DNA of 64,000 bases, from assembly GCA_033439765.1 (NCBI GenBank), contig JAULSN010000003.1, positions 3,472,001 to 3,536,000 on the forward strand, written 5' to 3'. Position numbers and translations under genes: made by a program. Under the pieces are notes generated by a model, which saw nothing but the letters and a program-made list of their open reading frames with translations, made no database searches and was not told the DNA's origin. This document shows positions 12,273 to 21,821 of the stretch, in pieces (the first letter of the stretch is position 1; the number at the start of each line of letters is the position of its first letter). This DNA is from Lasiosphaeria ovina. Taxonomy: Eukaryota; Ascomycota; Sordariomycetes; Sordariales; Lasiosphaeriaceae.

Positions 12273-13067
12273 TCAGTAGTTACTCAGAATGTCCCTGGTT
12301 GAAGGAGTCGTAGACGAAGCTCGGTCCGTGACGGATACCGCGCCGCAAGCGTCTGTCACAACCAGGCGGAACTTGTCCAGGCCATCGTACGGGTCAAAGT
12401 TGAGGTCGTCTTCCTCGACGTCGCTATCCCACCAGTCGTCGTCGCCCGAGGACCCCGACGCATTTTTATTACCACCATCACCACTACTGGCCGCTAGCTG
12501 ACGTTGTCGGTGGCTTTCCCTCCACCTCTCTTCGTGGCGCTGCAGCTTGGCTTTGGCCTCGAGCTCAGCGAGCGCGGTGCGCTGACGGTGGCGCAGGTGG
12601 TGGAAGATGCGCTGGAAGACGCGGACGGCGGCCTCGTGCTCGTCGAGGATCTTGAGCAGCTCGCGGCGGCTCGGCGCGCGACCCGTGCCCGACACATTGC
12701 TGCTGCTGCTGCTGCTGCTGCTGCCGCCGCCGCGCGTGCGCACGTCGCGGTGGAAGAAGTCGACGCCCTCGCTCAGCAGCAGGATCGCCCGCCGTAGCGA
12801 GTGCATGCGCTCCAGCGGGATCGTCAGCGGGTCGTCGAGGGCGTCGGCGATACGCTCTACCGCCGCTTCCAGGTCGTAGATGCTGCTGCGGTCGTACGCG
12901 AAGTTGTGCAGGCCTGTCCGTTGCAGCAAGGCCACTGTCTCCCAGACCCAGCCGGTGAAGTCGGTCTGGTACCGCACGTAGGCTTGGTACTTGGTTTCGT
13001 TGTTTCCCTGTATGGGGGCCTGAATGCTGCTGCCGCCAGCCCAGGTGGGCTGTGGGGCTGCGGACAT
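12273..13067 (-). CDS. Hypothetical helical, acidic-tailed protein
   Basis: Protein of 264 residues in one exon; not recognised. The first part (about 20-115) is predicted to be helical and conserved-looking (YVRYQTDFTGWVWETVALLQ, then LEAAVERIADALDD). A Ser run of eight separates it from a second helical, charged section (about 130-210, HEAAVRVFQRIFHHLRHRQR) that reads like a coiled coil. An acidic Trp/Asp stretch (DDDWWDSDVEEDDLNFDPYD) follows, then a short C-terminal piece. There is no signal peptide or membrane segment, so a nuclear or cytosolic role is likely. I chose the methionine at 13067 (MSAAPQP) rather than an in-frame one at 13133, because the extension looks like leader sequence. 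Codon use and the uninterrupted GC-rich frame support real coding. Confidence 0.65.
   Translation of the reverse strand: MSAAPQPTWAGGSSIQAPIQGNNETKYQAYVRYQTDFTGWVWETVALLQRTGLHNFAYDRSSIYDLEAAVERIADALDDPLTIPLERMHSLRRAILLLSEGVDFFHRDVRTRGGGSSSSSSSSNVSGTGRAPSRRELLKILDEHEAAVRVFQRIFHHLRHRQRTALAELEAKAKLQRHEERWRESHRQRQLAASSGDGGNKNASGSSGDDDWWDSDVEEDDLNFDPYDGLDKFRLVVTDACGAVSVTDRASSTTPSTRDILSNY
12698..12724 (+). repeat. Trinucleotide (TGC)n run inside a gene
   Basis: About nine consecutive TGC units, coding on the minus strand for the poly-Ser tract of the hypothetical protein. Length polymorphism between strains would be expected. Confidence 0.85.
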
Positions 13068-14193
13068 GATAAGTGGTGGATATCGGCAGTGGTGCGTTTG
13101 AGTCGGTGCTGAAGTTGGAATGAAAATGTGCATGTTTCTTGCGCCAAAAAATGTAAGCGAAATGGGGCTTTTGGCGGTGTGCCGTGTGTGTTTTTATATT
13201 CTTCTTTTATGGTTGTTTGGGTAGGAGTCATCTCAAGGTTCCGCCACACTAGTACGAGTTGTCTCTACCAGTTATCTTGGGTGTTAACAGCTGTTTGCTC
13301 AGCCCGTCGGACACCGGGATGATTGCCAGAGGCTCAACAGTACGTGCGCCTCCCGAATGTTGCCTTCAGTAATTTGCACAGGCAGGCGTAGTCCTGAGCT
13401 GCCGCTACTTTAGCTTGAGCTGTGGTGAGCCTGGCGTACATCTGCTGCACAAGCCCCGAGTCCTCGATGCTAATTACTGTAGTGAACGTGTATGTTAGCA
13501 GTGCGCCCGGCGATATGGTCGATTACATGGTGAGAGTTTCGGCCAAACTGTCTTGGAGTATAATTAGAGCACTCAAAACTCGAATAGGATCCAACTCCCA
13601 ACGTCTTCTACACTACCTACACTACACCTCAACCACGCCAACCTAACCCCCAAAAACTACAAGCCGCCACGTCTACACGACGGTCAATCAGTCAAATTAA
13701 GATGACCACTACACAAGAGTTTGAAGCAGCCTACGAGGCCATCACCGCCACACGCGGCTGGAGTTGGATCGTCGGTGATGTAATACTTGGAATAGGTAAT
13801 ATGGGTGCCGTTGATGAATCTGGTAATGTAACCACAGGTGCAGATGTAACTTTGTCTGACGGGAATGTTCAATAACAAGGCAAGAACAAAGTTTGAACTA
13901 TTCAGTGAATGTGTGACAGTAACCATTTTGTAGTGGTCTGTTTGTTTATGCCCGGTACTCCGAAATCTTTACTATGAACGCCCCAAGCACAAGTGATTCA
14001 TATCCAGGTGCGGCGTTATACCACCGAGAGCAAGCAAATGCCATGGCCGGCATCACCGGTGTGCACGGAGGCGTTGAACGTGGAATGGTGGCATGATAAA
14101 ATGGCTTCATTTACTGATATCGAGACACTTTGCAAACACCCTTATCAAATAAGCTGATAGAAGATAAGGATAAACTGAGAGTTAGATTTGGCT
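13068..14193. other. Intergenic interval
   Basis: About 1.1 kb. It includes the promoter of the minus-strand hypothetical gene and the 3' region of the hydantoinase-like gene. One weak small frame (13684-13926) is listed separately; otherwise nothing is supported. Confidence 0.45.
13684..13926 (-). CDS. Possible small cysteine-containing ORF, doubtful
   Basis: ATG-initiated frame of 80 residues with six cysteines in its second half (CTCGY, ACGGD, GCFKLLC) and several NxT/NxS sites. The N-terminus is moderately hydrophobic (NFVLALLLNI) but is not a clear signal peptide. It lies in otherwise empty sequence. It could be a small secreted-protein exon whose first exon is not recognised, or chance. 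No family recognised. Confidence 0.2.
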   Translation of the reverse strand: MVTVTHSLNSSNFVLALLLNIPVRQSYICTCGYITRFINGTHITYSKYYITDDPTPAACGGDGLVGCFKLLCSGHLNLTD

Positions 14194-15849
14194 TTAGAGC
14201 CCCGCCACGTCAAACTCGCCCTGCTCGTCCACCGTTTCCCAAACACGACCCAGCGAGCTTGGCCCCCGTTTGACAAACTGGCCAAACGACTTCTGACCCA
14301 GAACACCCCCATTATCCCTGTCCCAAACGACCTTGCCGCGGAGGACCGTGTAGCGCGGCCAGTTGGCGACCTTGCGGCCCTCGTAGGGGGTGTAGTCGGT
14401 CGCATGGTGCAGCATTGCGTTACTGACTATAGTGTCCGGGCGGCGGGCCTCGGGATACCAGACGACGAGGTCGGCGTCAGATACGCCGGGGAGCAGGGCG
14501 CCCTTGCGCGGGTACAGGCCGTAGAGCTTCGCCGGGCCGGTGGACGAGACCTCGACGAACTTGGTCAGCGGCAGCCTGCCGGACGAGAACACGAGCGGCA
14601 GCCGCGTCTCGACGCCGGGGATGCCGTTGGGGATCTCGCGGAACCGCCCCGCCGGGTGCTCTGCCGTGATGCACGTCTTCTTGCCCTGCTCGGCGTCGTC
14701 GTAGTTGAACGGGCAGTGGTCTGAGCTCAGCACGGCAAAGGTGCCGTTGCTCAGCCCGGTCCAGATGGCGTCTTGGGATGCCTTGTCGCGCGGTGGCGGC
14801 GAGCACACGCACTTGGCGCCCTCGAAGCCGGGGGCGTTCAGGTCGTCGCGGGTGAGGAAGAGGTATTGCGGACAGGTCTCGGCAAAGATGGGCTGGCCGT
14901 TGGTCTGCGCCTGGCGTATGCGCAGGGTAGCTCCGGGGTCGCTGACGTGGACTAAGAGGATAGGAGTGTTGGAGATGAGAGACGACAGAGCAATGGCGCG
15001 GTTGGTTGCCTCGGTCTCGAGGATTGGTGGGCGCGAACTGGAGTGAAACTCTGGGGCAACGAGATTCTGCGACTCGAGCTGGTCGGTCAACCAGTTGAGC
15101 ACGTCGCCGTTTTCAGCGTGGATCATGGTCAGCATGCGGGTTTGGCGGGCTTTAAGCAAAACTGAGAGGATCTGGTCGTCGCGGAGTTGAAGGGCAGTGT
15201 ACGTCATGTAGATCTTGATCGATGTCACGCCCTCGTTTTCGACGAGCATCTTCATCTCTGACAGGGCTTGTTCCGATGGGTTTCCGACCATGATATGGAA
15301 GCCGTAATCGCAGTAGCTGTTTCCTCTGGCTTTGATGTGCGTGTCTGCTAAGGCCTTGAGCAAGGACGGCTCTGCCTTGTTCTGTGGTGCAAAGGCAACG
15401 ATGGTGGTACAGCCTCCGGCAATGGCAGATCGGGTTCCTGTATCCCATGGTTGGCTTAGCTGTGTTCGTCTAAAGTTGTTGACAGCTGGGAAGACCAGAG
15501 CTTGCTCACCGGTCTCATATGTGTCCGACGAAGAACCCCGGCCAAACAGAGCAGGCTCCTCTAGATGGACGTGGCAATCGACGCCCCCTGGCTGTAACGG
15601 CAACAGTGTCAGCTCTAGAGTGGGTGAGACAGGAGACGCAGGATATGGTATGAGACGAACTGTAACATATGCGCCTTCTGCGTCTATGATGCGGGCGGCA
15701 TCGGCCCCACTAAGGGAGCCAGACGGTGCGAGGAGATGTATTTTGCCGTCTTTAATAGCGATATCGTAAGGGGCGACGTCTCCTGCCGTCACACAGACAC
15801 CGTTTGTGATAACCAGGTCGAATTCATGGCTTACCGCCTCAGTATTCAT
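14194..15849 (-). CDS. Dihydropyrimidinase/hydantoinase-like cyclic amidohydrolase
   Basis: Metal-dependent ring-opening amidohydrolase of 504 residues, expected to hydrolyse dihydropyrimidines or hydantoins in the cytosol. Three exons: 15849..15661, 15591..15510 and 15437..14194. Both introns (69 and 72 bases, donors GTTCGT and GTGAGC) keep the frame open, so an unspliced reading looks like one ORF. Splicing restores the family sequences YVTPGGVDCHVHLEEP and DTYETGTRSAIAGG. Metal ligands visible: His70 and His72 of the HxH motif, the carbamylated-lysine candidate Lys165 (SIKIYMTY), His197 (MIHAENGD), a later His in LVHVSDPG and the Asp in SSDHCPFNY. Length matches dihydropyrimidinase. An allantoinase role is less likely given the IHAENGD and ETCPQYLFL segments. 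No pyrimidine-catabolism neighbour is present. Confidence 0.9.
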   Translation of the reverse strand: MNTEAVSHEFDLVITNGVCVTAGDVAPYDIAIKDGKIHLLAPSGSLSGADAARIIDAEGAYVTVRLIPYPASPVSPTLELTLLPLQPGGVDCHVHLEEPALFGRGSSSDTYETGEQALVFPAVNNFRRTQLSQPWDTGTRSAIAGGCTTIVAFAPQNKAEPSLLKALADTHIKARGNSYCDYGFHIMVGNPSEQALSEMKMLVENEGVTSIKIYMTYTALQLRDDQILSVLLKARQTRMLTMIHAENGDVLNWLTDQLESQNLVAPEFHSSSRPPILETEATNRAIALSSLISNTPILLVHVSDPGATLRIRQAQTNGQPIFAETCPQYLFLTRDDLNAPGFEGAKCVCSPPPRDKASQDAIWTGLSNGTFAVLSSDHCPFNYDDAEQGKKTCITAEHPAGRFREIPNGIPGVETRLPLVFSSGRLPLTKFVEVSSTGPAKLYGLYPRKGALLPGVSDADLVVWYPEARRPDTIVSNAMLHHATDYTPYEGRKVANWPRYTVLRGKVVWDRDNGGVLGQKSFGQFVKRGPSSLGRVWETVDEQGEFDVAGL

Positions 15850-17277
15850 AATGTCGACAGTATCTGGTAATTAGTATGAGAAATTAGTTATTAGTAGCAA
15901 AGCAACTAATCACAGAAAAGACTGTCAAAGATAACTTGGCGCTTTGATGTGTAACGAATTTTGACTGCTTAGAAGTGCAAAGAAACAAAATGGAGCTTGA
16001 TGTGCTGAAGTTGGCCATCTTGGGGCGGCCGTGGCCGAACTTTACTATTATACGAGTACCGCCGGGCAGGTTATCTGCTAACGTGGTGGGCTCAGATTGT
16101 CATTCGTGATTGATGCAACCGACTGACCAATACCATCACCATATGGTCCTCTGTACGTAAACGAACAAGTAGTAGCCTGCAAACTACGGACTAGATATGG
16201 CTGGAGCGGGTGGACTCGTCCTTATCGTGCACCTCTGATTGATGGACAACTGCGGGGTGAGTGTGGGATAGGGGGGACCTTATACTCCAACATTGAACAT
16301 CGGAACGGATGTCCACTATCGATCCCTTTTACTTGTGCATCGAATCGGTCCGGGACAATGCCACATGACCGCCCGAATGGAACTTATCCACTTAACCCTG
16401 AATCCGCTGTTTAAGGGCGTTTCCGAAACCTTCGACCCATATATCTGGATCGATGTATCTTTTGAGGGGTTCAAAGAGTTCAGGGCGGAAGTAGCGGTTG
16501 AGGAAAAGTTGAAAAGTCAATACTGGAGTCAGTCGCGATGTCTAGAGTCCTGTAAAATAATCTCTTTCGATCGTCGATGCGTTCCGTTTCCGAATAGCTA
16601 CCTCTCTTGTACTCTAAGGACGTTGTCTGATGATTCTGGAATGTTCTCTTCGTTCACATCGACTTTCCATTCTTCCCATTCGGGCCATGGCGGGACAAAG
16701 TGAGCGAGGCGTTCCTCAGTCACTTATCTTAGGATCAGTGGAGCTTATTAGACATCAGCATCAACACGTAGGCCGACATAGTGATCGAAAATCCAGTGAT
16801 ATGATGCACCATTAGGGGCATTTTGTATACACAATGGCTCGTATAATGGTACGGAATACCCCTTTTAACTGGAATAAAAGCCTTGAGGCGTAACGGCGGC
16901 TCGCCCTAGTTCTAAATGTTTGTCTCTGAGGTGTGGGGTTACTGTCAGAAACTCCAATATTGAATCGTGAAGCCCTCTCTTTTTTTTTTTTTACAAATCC
17001 TTAGCTAATAGCGAAGCTTTTCCAGACCATGTTTGTTTACTGGAATGACCACTTTTTTACCGTTTGAAAGAAACCGGAAATTACGGCCAGGACAAGATTA
17101 AAACTTCAATTTACACATATTGCATGAAGACCGTGCCAATCCAGTACCCACAATCAGAACTGAACTGATGACCTTATCGTGATTCTTCTACGTCTGATGT
17201 CCCGCCAGATCGTATTGTATTCCCACTCTGCTGCCATCACCTTGTGAACGAGTTCTCCCTCGGTTGAGTCAAGTGTC
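15850..17277. other. Intergenic interval
   Basis: About 1.4 kb upstream of the hydantoinase-like gene. It contains a T-run near 16980-16992 and no supported coding region; open frames are short and lack domains. Confidence 0.45.
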
Positions 17278-17595
17278 ATGTATGTGTCTCCGAAGCTCGA
17301 ACGGAATGAGCCTGGGCAGCTGCCCACTGGCAGAATTGTGGGAGTTGGGCCGAAGATCTGGCATGCAGACCTTCTCGATCAGCTTTGGGAAGAGCATCAA
17401 GCCTTTCAAAGCCAGAAGCTGGAAACTGACGAGGCCTACCAGAAGGAGACCGAAGCCCTGAAGAACAGAATCCAAGCACTGGAGTCCCACAACATCGAAC
17501 AAAACAGGTTTATCAAGGGAGCCTGTCCGGGCCGTATTTTCCGGTTTCCTTCAAACTGTGAAGTGGGAATTCCAGTAGATATGGTCAAAAGCTAA
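17278..17595 (+). CDS. Possible small coiled-coil ORF or gene fragment
   Basis: ATG-initiated frame of 105 residues. The central part (about 29-80) has the charge pattern of a coiled coil, with segments such as LLDQLWEEHQAFQSQKLETD followed by EALKNRIQALESHN. The N-terminal part contains GRIVGVGPKIW. The flanks are A+T rich and no exon partner is obvious. It may be a free-standing small protein or the relic of a larger coiled-coil gene next to the repeat mosaic. Family not recognised. Confidence 0.3.
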   Translation: MYVSPKLERNEPGQLPTGRIVGVGPKIWHADLLDQLWEEHQAFQSQKLETDEAYQKETEALKNRIQALESHNIEQNRFIKGACPGRIFRFPSNCEVGIPVDMVKS

Positions 17596-18212
17596 CGTCC
17601 TTGTTGGCGATCGATCTGTAGTATCGGGAATAAGACTTACAGCTCGAAGCCCAAAGCAGAGAAAATCTTGAATAGAAACTTTGTATACCCGAGGCATATA
17701 AAGGACTCAAGTGAAAGTGTCCCTTTGCGTAGGGGCATTTCTCCCTCTGAGACAATCTGCATTTATTGGAGACAAAATGCCACACCGGCTTAGGAATCTT
17801 TGGCGGCGTCCCTTGGACAAGCCCTCTGCCCCGAAAAGTGTCGAGCAAAGACCGACTCTGCGTCCCGATAGCCCCCCATGCTACCCTTTGGCTCCCAGAA
17901 CGGATCTGCCGCCGTATAACCACCTGGACATTGCCAACCCAGTTGCGTGTATGGCGGCCGTCGCCACTGCCATATGCACCGCCGCCACATGCCCATATAA
18001 GAGGTTCCCCTGCTCTCCCTGCAGGATGCGCATCCTGGGAGTGGCTATGTTGGGGTGGTGGCGCGGGAAGCGCGGTTGTATTTCCTGTCTGTCGTCGCCC
18101 CCGCCCATGGGCCCGTGGGGTAGTGCGAGTTGGCGGCCCCCTCTCTCTTTTTTTTTTTTTTTTCTGGGTCCCGGGGGTGGATATGTTGGGGTGGTGGTGC
18201 ACCACCCTGTCG

Positions 18213-18363
18213 ACATGTTGGTAGCCATGATGATGAAGCTGGTTTTGCCCGCTCCCGTGACTCCGATGACCTAGCGAGCGTGTCAGATTGTGCTGGACAG
18301 GCGAACGACACGCAGATGTGGGCAGGCACTTACGACGATCAAGATATCCGAACCCGCGGATGT
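18213..18363 (-). pseudogene. P-loop GTPase 5' exon fragment, copy A
   Basis: Read on the minus strand this is the end of one exon (SDILIV), a donor GTAAGT, a short intron ending GCTAG, and a second exon encoding VIGVTGAGKTSFI, a Walker A motif of the kind found at the start of fungal AIG1-like/50S-ribosome-binding GTPase proteins. The coding match continues only for MATNMST and then runs into the palindromic repeat unit. No downstream G-domain motifs follow, so this is a fragment. The family assignment rests on this one motif and its position. Confidence 0.55.
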
Positions 18364-18847
18364 TGGGGTGGTTGGCGGTGGATGTGGTTGGAGGCCCCCC
18401 CTCTCTCTCTCTTTTTTTTTCTTTTCTGGTGGCTATGTTGGGGTGGTGGTGACCTCAACCACTCACCTGGGAGTGGCCGAGCGAAGACGGGGAAGCTATG
18501 GTGTGTTCCCCAGCTGCTGCCGGCGACGAGAGCTGATATGGTCCCCCCCATTTTTTTTTTCTGGACTGGCGTGTCGAGTTGCTGGCCCCCCCCGGCCGCC
18601 GACGTTATCGCGGGGGAAAGTGCCCCCTCTCTCTCTTTTTCTTTCTTTCTAGTGGCTATGTTGGGGTGATGGTGCACCACCACCCTGGGAGTGGCTATGT
18701 TGGGGTGGTGGTGCACCACCCCCAGGATGCGCTTGAAGACGGACCAGGAGGTCGAAAAAGTCCTCAATCTCCTCAAGGATGGCGTTGTGGAATAACCACA
18801 ACACCGTTCCGGCAGGGCAGGACCCTTTATTTTTTTTATTCTTTTTA

Positions 18848-18981
18848 ATGAAGCTGGTTTTGCCCCCCCCCCCCCGTGACACCGAGGACCTAGCGAGCAT
18901 GTCAGATTATGCTGGATAGGCGAACGAAACGCAGATATGGGCAGGTACTTACGGCGATCAAGATATCCGAACCCGCGGATG
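18848..18981 (-). pseudogene. P-loop GTPase 5' exon fragment, copy B, decayed
   Basis: Second copy of the same exon-intron-exon boundary (SDILIA, GTAAGT donor, then VLGVTG). It differs from copy A at seven positions in the compared 95 bases; four of the changes are CpA to TpA, or the complement, in copy B. The Walker A loop is disrupted by a G homopolymer of about 14 bases that inserts extra glycines before GKTSFI. Downstream it falls into an A-rich low-complexity run. Confidence 0.55.
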
Positions 18982-19424
18982 TTGTTTTGGAAGCATGCCC
19001 ATATAATGCCGTCAAAGCGACGGCCCTTTGGGTCCATATAATGAGAGGGGTGGTCGTCTTCATCCGTGGTTGGCCAAGTGGAGGCGGTGGGTGCACCACC
19101 ACCCTGGGAGTGGCTATGTTGGGGTGGTGGTGCACCACCACACTGGGAATGGCCGAGGTTGAGTAGTTTGTGGTGCGGGAAGCGCGGCTGGTGCAGAAAC
19201 TGCGCTCCTCGGTTGCGCAGTTCGCCCAGATCGAGCCCGACTCCTCTCCGTCGATGGATCGGGTGGTCGAGCTCCTCGACCGGTTTGTGAAGACGGTCCC
19301 TGGTGGCGCGGGGGCCGTCGGCGACCAGAAGGCTGTGCTGCGAGGGTATTTCCTGTCTGTCGTCGTAGGGACTGGACGTGGCTGGCGGTGGACGTGGTTG
19401 GTTGTATTTCCTGTCTGTTGTTCG

Positions 19425-19470
19425 ATGTCGACATGTTGGTAGCCATGATGATGATTATGATGATAATGTA
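19425..19470 (-). pseudogene. P-loop GTPase fragment, copy C (very short)
   Basis: Only the segment following the Walker A motif in copy A (reading IIMATNMST on the minus strand) is present, preceded by an ATC/ATA-rich run and followed by a fragment shared with 18078. It has no coding value itself, but it shows the same source sequence was copied at least three times here. Confidence 0.4.
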
Positions 19471-19480
19471 TGTGGTCGAG

Positions 19481-20345
19481 GAGAACTCCCCCAGACACGG
19501 TAGTCGGGGCCGTGGTAGGAATATATAGGTGCGAGGGGGGAATCAAGCTTTTTTGGCCGGTAACTTAATAACCGAGAAGGACACGTATACGAGAGGGTAA
19601 TCACAAGGTACCGAGGTTCTCCGTGTTTGCCTTTACTATGGGTAGGAAAGTGTTAACTGGATTGTAGGCCATAGCGGAGTATGTAGTTCTATATGGAAAT
19701 GATGGCCTGGACTGGTGGATTCCAGATCCGCTTATGCCTCGGCTCGGGCGCATCAGGCTGGGCGGACTTTACTTTTCTCTTTCGCATATCGCCATAGCTA
19801 CCGTTATTAGGAAAACCGCCTTCTTTGTGGCCCAGCAACCTCCCGACGTGGCACCAGCCGCCGCCGCCGCCGCCATCGCTGCTGCAATCGCCAACATTGC
19901 CAACACTTCGGCCTCAACGCCACGCGGAGATGGTTCTCCCGCTGCGGAAGACTACGTAGCCGGCGCCTTCAGTTTCCTCCATGTTGTGAATCACCTACCG
20001 CATCGCACCTACACGTCTACCGACGCCTTTGGGGATGTGGTTGGTTCCACCTTCGCCCCCGTCTGAAAGGTGATGAGGGCCGTGTCGGTCACATCGGCAC
20101 CTGCTGTCGCTTGTGCCATTGACAGTGCTGTTAAATTGGGTCAGAAAATTGTAAAAAGGGGCGGGGATTGGAAAAGGGTTGGACGAATGAATTGAGAAAA
20201 AAGGGGTCAAGACTTCCGTGATGGAGATGGAGCACCGTGTTGTAGTCCTGGTGCTTGTGTCTATTTCTCTATTTATCTATGTCGCCGACAAGGTCAAGCG
20301 GCAAGTCGCGTGGTTTACAAATATTTCTAGGTATTTCTAGAAGGT
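19481..20345. other. Intergenic interval
   Basis: About 860 bases between the mosaic and the glycosyltransferase 3' end. A plus-strand frame at 19734-20066 is mostly an Ala run and is not supported. Nothing else seen. Confidence 0.4.
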
Positions 20346-21821
20346 CTAAATGCCATTGACATGTTCAGGATGTCCCGCGAGCTTTAAAATCTCGTCCTCG
20401 ACCTCCTTGAAACAATCCATGCTCCGAGCCGTCTCCTGCATCCGCCTGGCCACCTCCTTGTACGTCGGATTGCGTAGAACCTCGTCAATGGCTCCCGCCA
20501 GCGCGTCCCTCGGCGGCCTCGCACACGCCAGGTCGACGCCGAGCCCGCTCCACGCCACGCGCCTGCCGTTCTCGAGCTTGTCCTGGCCCTCGCCGGCAAT
20601 CACCATGGGCACGCCGTGCGCGATGCCGTGCATCGTGGCGCCATACCCGCCGTTGTGCACCCACACGTCGGCGTACGGCAGCACGGCGTCGTAGGCCAGG
20701 TAGTCGACCACGCGCGCGTTCGCCGGGACGTGCTCCGGCGCCAGCCGTGCACCACGCGATCCCAGGATCGCAATCGTCAGGATATCGTCGCCGTCGCCAT
20801 CATCTCGAACGCCCCGGCCGGCCAGGATCTGCAGCGTCGGGATGATCAGCTCCGTCGGCTCCGTCTCGACCGTGCCCTGCGCCACAACCACAATCTTCCT
20901 CATCCTGCCATCCTTCTTCGCCGCAACAACATCCTCATCCCACCATACCCAAGGCAATCTCTTCGCAGCCTGCGCCACGGGCGGGAGGACGCCGACGATC
21001 CTAAACCCCGCCGGAAAGTCAGCTCGCGGATACTCGAACGCTGGCAGGCCAACCTGCAAGACGGCGTCGTGTACGACATAGTTGCCGCCGCTCATAAACA
21101 CGTCGTGCGGCGGGGCCAGCGGCCTCGACGCGCCAGCCCGCCGCAGCGCATCCGCGAGCCGCTCCGTCAGCTCTGGTGCATGGCGCTGCGTCCACTGCTC
21201 CCACAGCGCGGCGTTGCGCGCGTGCCCGGCCGGCGACGGATCGAATCCTGCGCGCTCTGCCGACGCGAACGGCGGCAGGTCGGCGCTGCGGATTGCCGGC
21301 GGCGTGATCGAGATGCAGATGCTCCGTGGCCGTGGCACGCCCGCCGGCAGCGCGGCGCCGAGGCGCAGCGGCACCATGCCGTAGAAGAAGGCCTCGCACA
21401 GTATGATGATCTCGCGGCGCGGGTCGCGCGCGTGCAGTGTTGCGAGCGCGGTCTTGACGCTTGACCACTGCGCGGGGATGGCGTCGAGGGTTTGGTGGTT
21501 CGAGTCGATGATGGACGGAGGCAGGGTATTGCCGTTTGCTGTGCTGCTATTATTGGTGCCAGGAGCTGTTGTTGCCAGGCCGGGCAGCTGTTTGGGGAAC
21601 AGCGTCGTGTCGTCGTGGTCGGCTTCGCTTTCCACGGGCATGAACTCGAGCCCCGCACCCTCGATCCTTGCCCGGTACGAGGTCGAGCCCAGGAAGCTGA
21701 TGTCGGCCCATCCGCGCTCGCGCAGCCCGGCGGCGATGCGGCACACGGGCGTGAAGTGGCCGGTTAGCGGGTGGCAGGCGAAGAGAAGGAACGGCTTCCC
21801 CTTCTGCTTGGACTGTGCCAT
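20346..21821 (-). CDS. UDP-glycosyltransferase, GT1 family
   Basis: Protein of 491 residues in one exon, with the GT-B fold layout of family 1 glycosyltransferases. These transfer a sugar from UDP (or a related nucleotide) to small lipophilic acceptors such as sterols, phenols or toxic metabolites. The N-terminal acceptor half starts FLLFACHPLTGHFTPVCRIA, which contains the expected catalytic-region GH. The C-terminal half has ARVVDYLAYDAVLPYADVWV followed by HNGGYGATMHGIAHGVPMV (His389), the donor-binding signature, and ends with a GVDLACARPP segment and a helical tail. The first half contains a Thr/Asn-rich insertion (about 85-110). The style resembles bacterial/fungal macrolide-glycosyltransferase-like enzymes rather than the sterol glucosyltransferases with PH/GRAM domains. 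Its acceptor is unknown and no biosynthetic cluster surrounds it. Confidence 0.9.
   Translation of the reverse strand: MAQSKQKGKPFLLFACHPLTGHFTPVCRIAAGLRERGWADISFLGSTSYRARIEGAGLEFMPVESEADHDDTTLFPKQLPGLATTAPGTNNSSTANGNTLPPSIIDSNHQTLDAIPAQWSSVKTALATLHARDPRREIIILCEAFFYGMVPLRLGAALPAGVPRPRSICISITPPAIRSADLPPFASAERAGFDPSPAGHARNAALWEQWTQRHAPELTERLADALRRAGASRPLAPPHDVFMSGGNYVVHDAVLQVGLPAFEYPRADFPAGFRIVGVLPPVAQAAKRLPWVWWDEDVVAAKKDGRMRKIVVVAQGTVETEPTELIIPTLQILAGRGVRDDGDGDDILTIAILGSRGARLAPEHVPANARVVDYLAYDAVLPYADVWVHNGGYGATMHGIAHGVPMVIAGEGQDKLENGRRVAWSGLGVDLACARPPRDALAGAIDEVLRNPTYKEVARRMQETARSMDCFKEVEDEILKLAGHPEHVNGI

Larger units (their letters stand above)
17990..19480. repeat. Mosaic of duplicated gene fragments, palindromic units and polypyrimidine tracts
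   Basis: Within 1.5 kb several short sequences recur in different orders. (a) A unit GTGGCTATGTTGGGGTGGTG leading into a GGTGGTGCACCACC palindrome occurs near 18041, 18182, 18429, 18652, 18691 and 19110, with partial forms near 18360 and 19086. (b) CT-rich tracts running into T-runs, near 18138-18163, 18400-18426, 18549-18560 and 18628-18651. (c) TATTTCCTGTCTGTCGTCG-like sequence near 18078, 19348 and 19409. (d) A duplicated P-loop GTPase exon boundary, listed separately. On the minus strand the 39-base unit would read as VVVHHHPNIATPR repeats, but the frames are interrupted and I see no intact gene. Confidence 0.75.

Noticed and set aside
19734..20066. Plus-strand 110-codon frame with an Ala run
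   Set aside because: Composition driven by a GCC/GCT repeat; no domain, signal peptide or exon partner.
20616..21464. Plus-strand frame of 282 codons inside the glycosyltransferase
   Set aside because: Antisense shadow caused by high third-position GC; no recognisable protein features.
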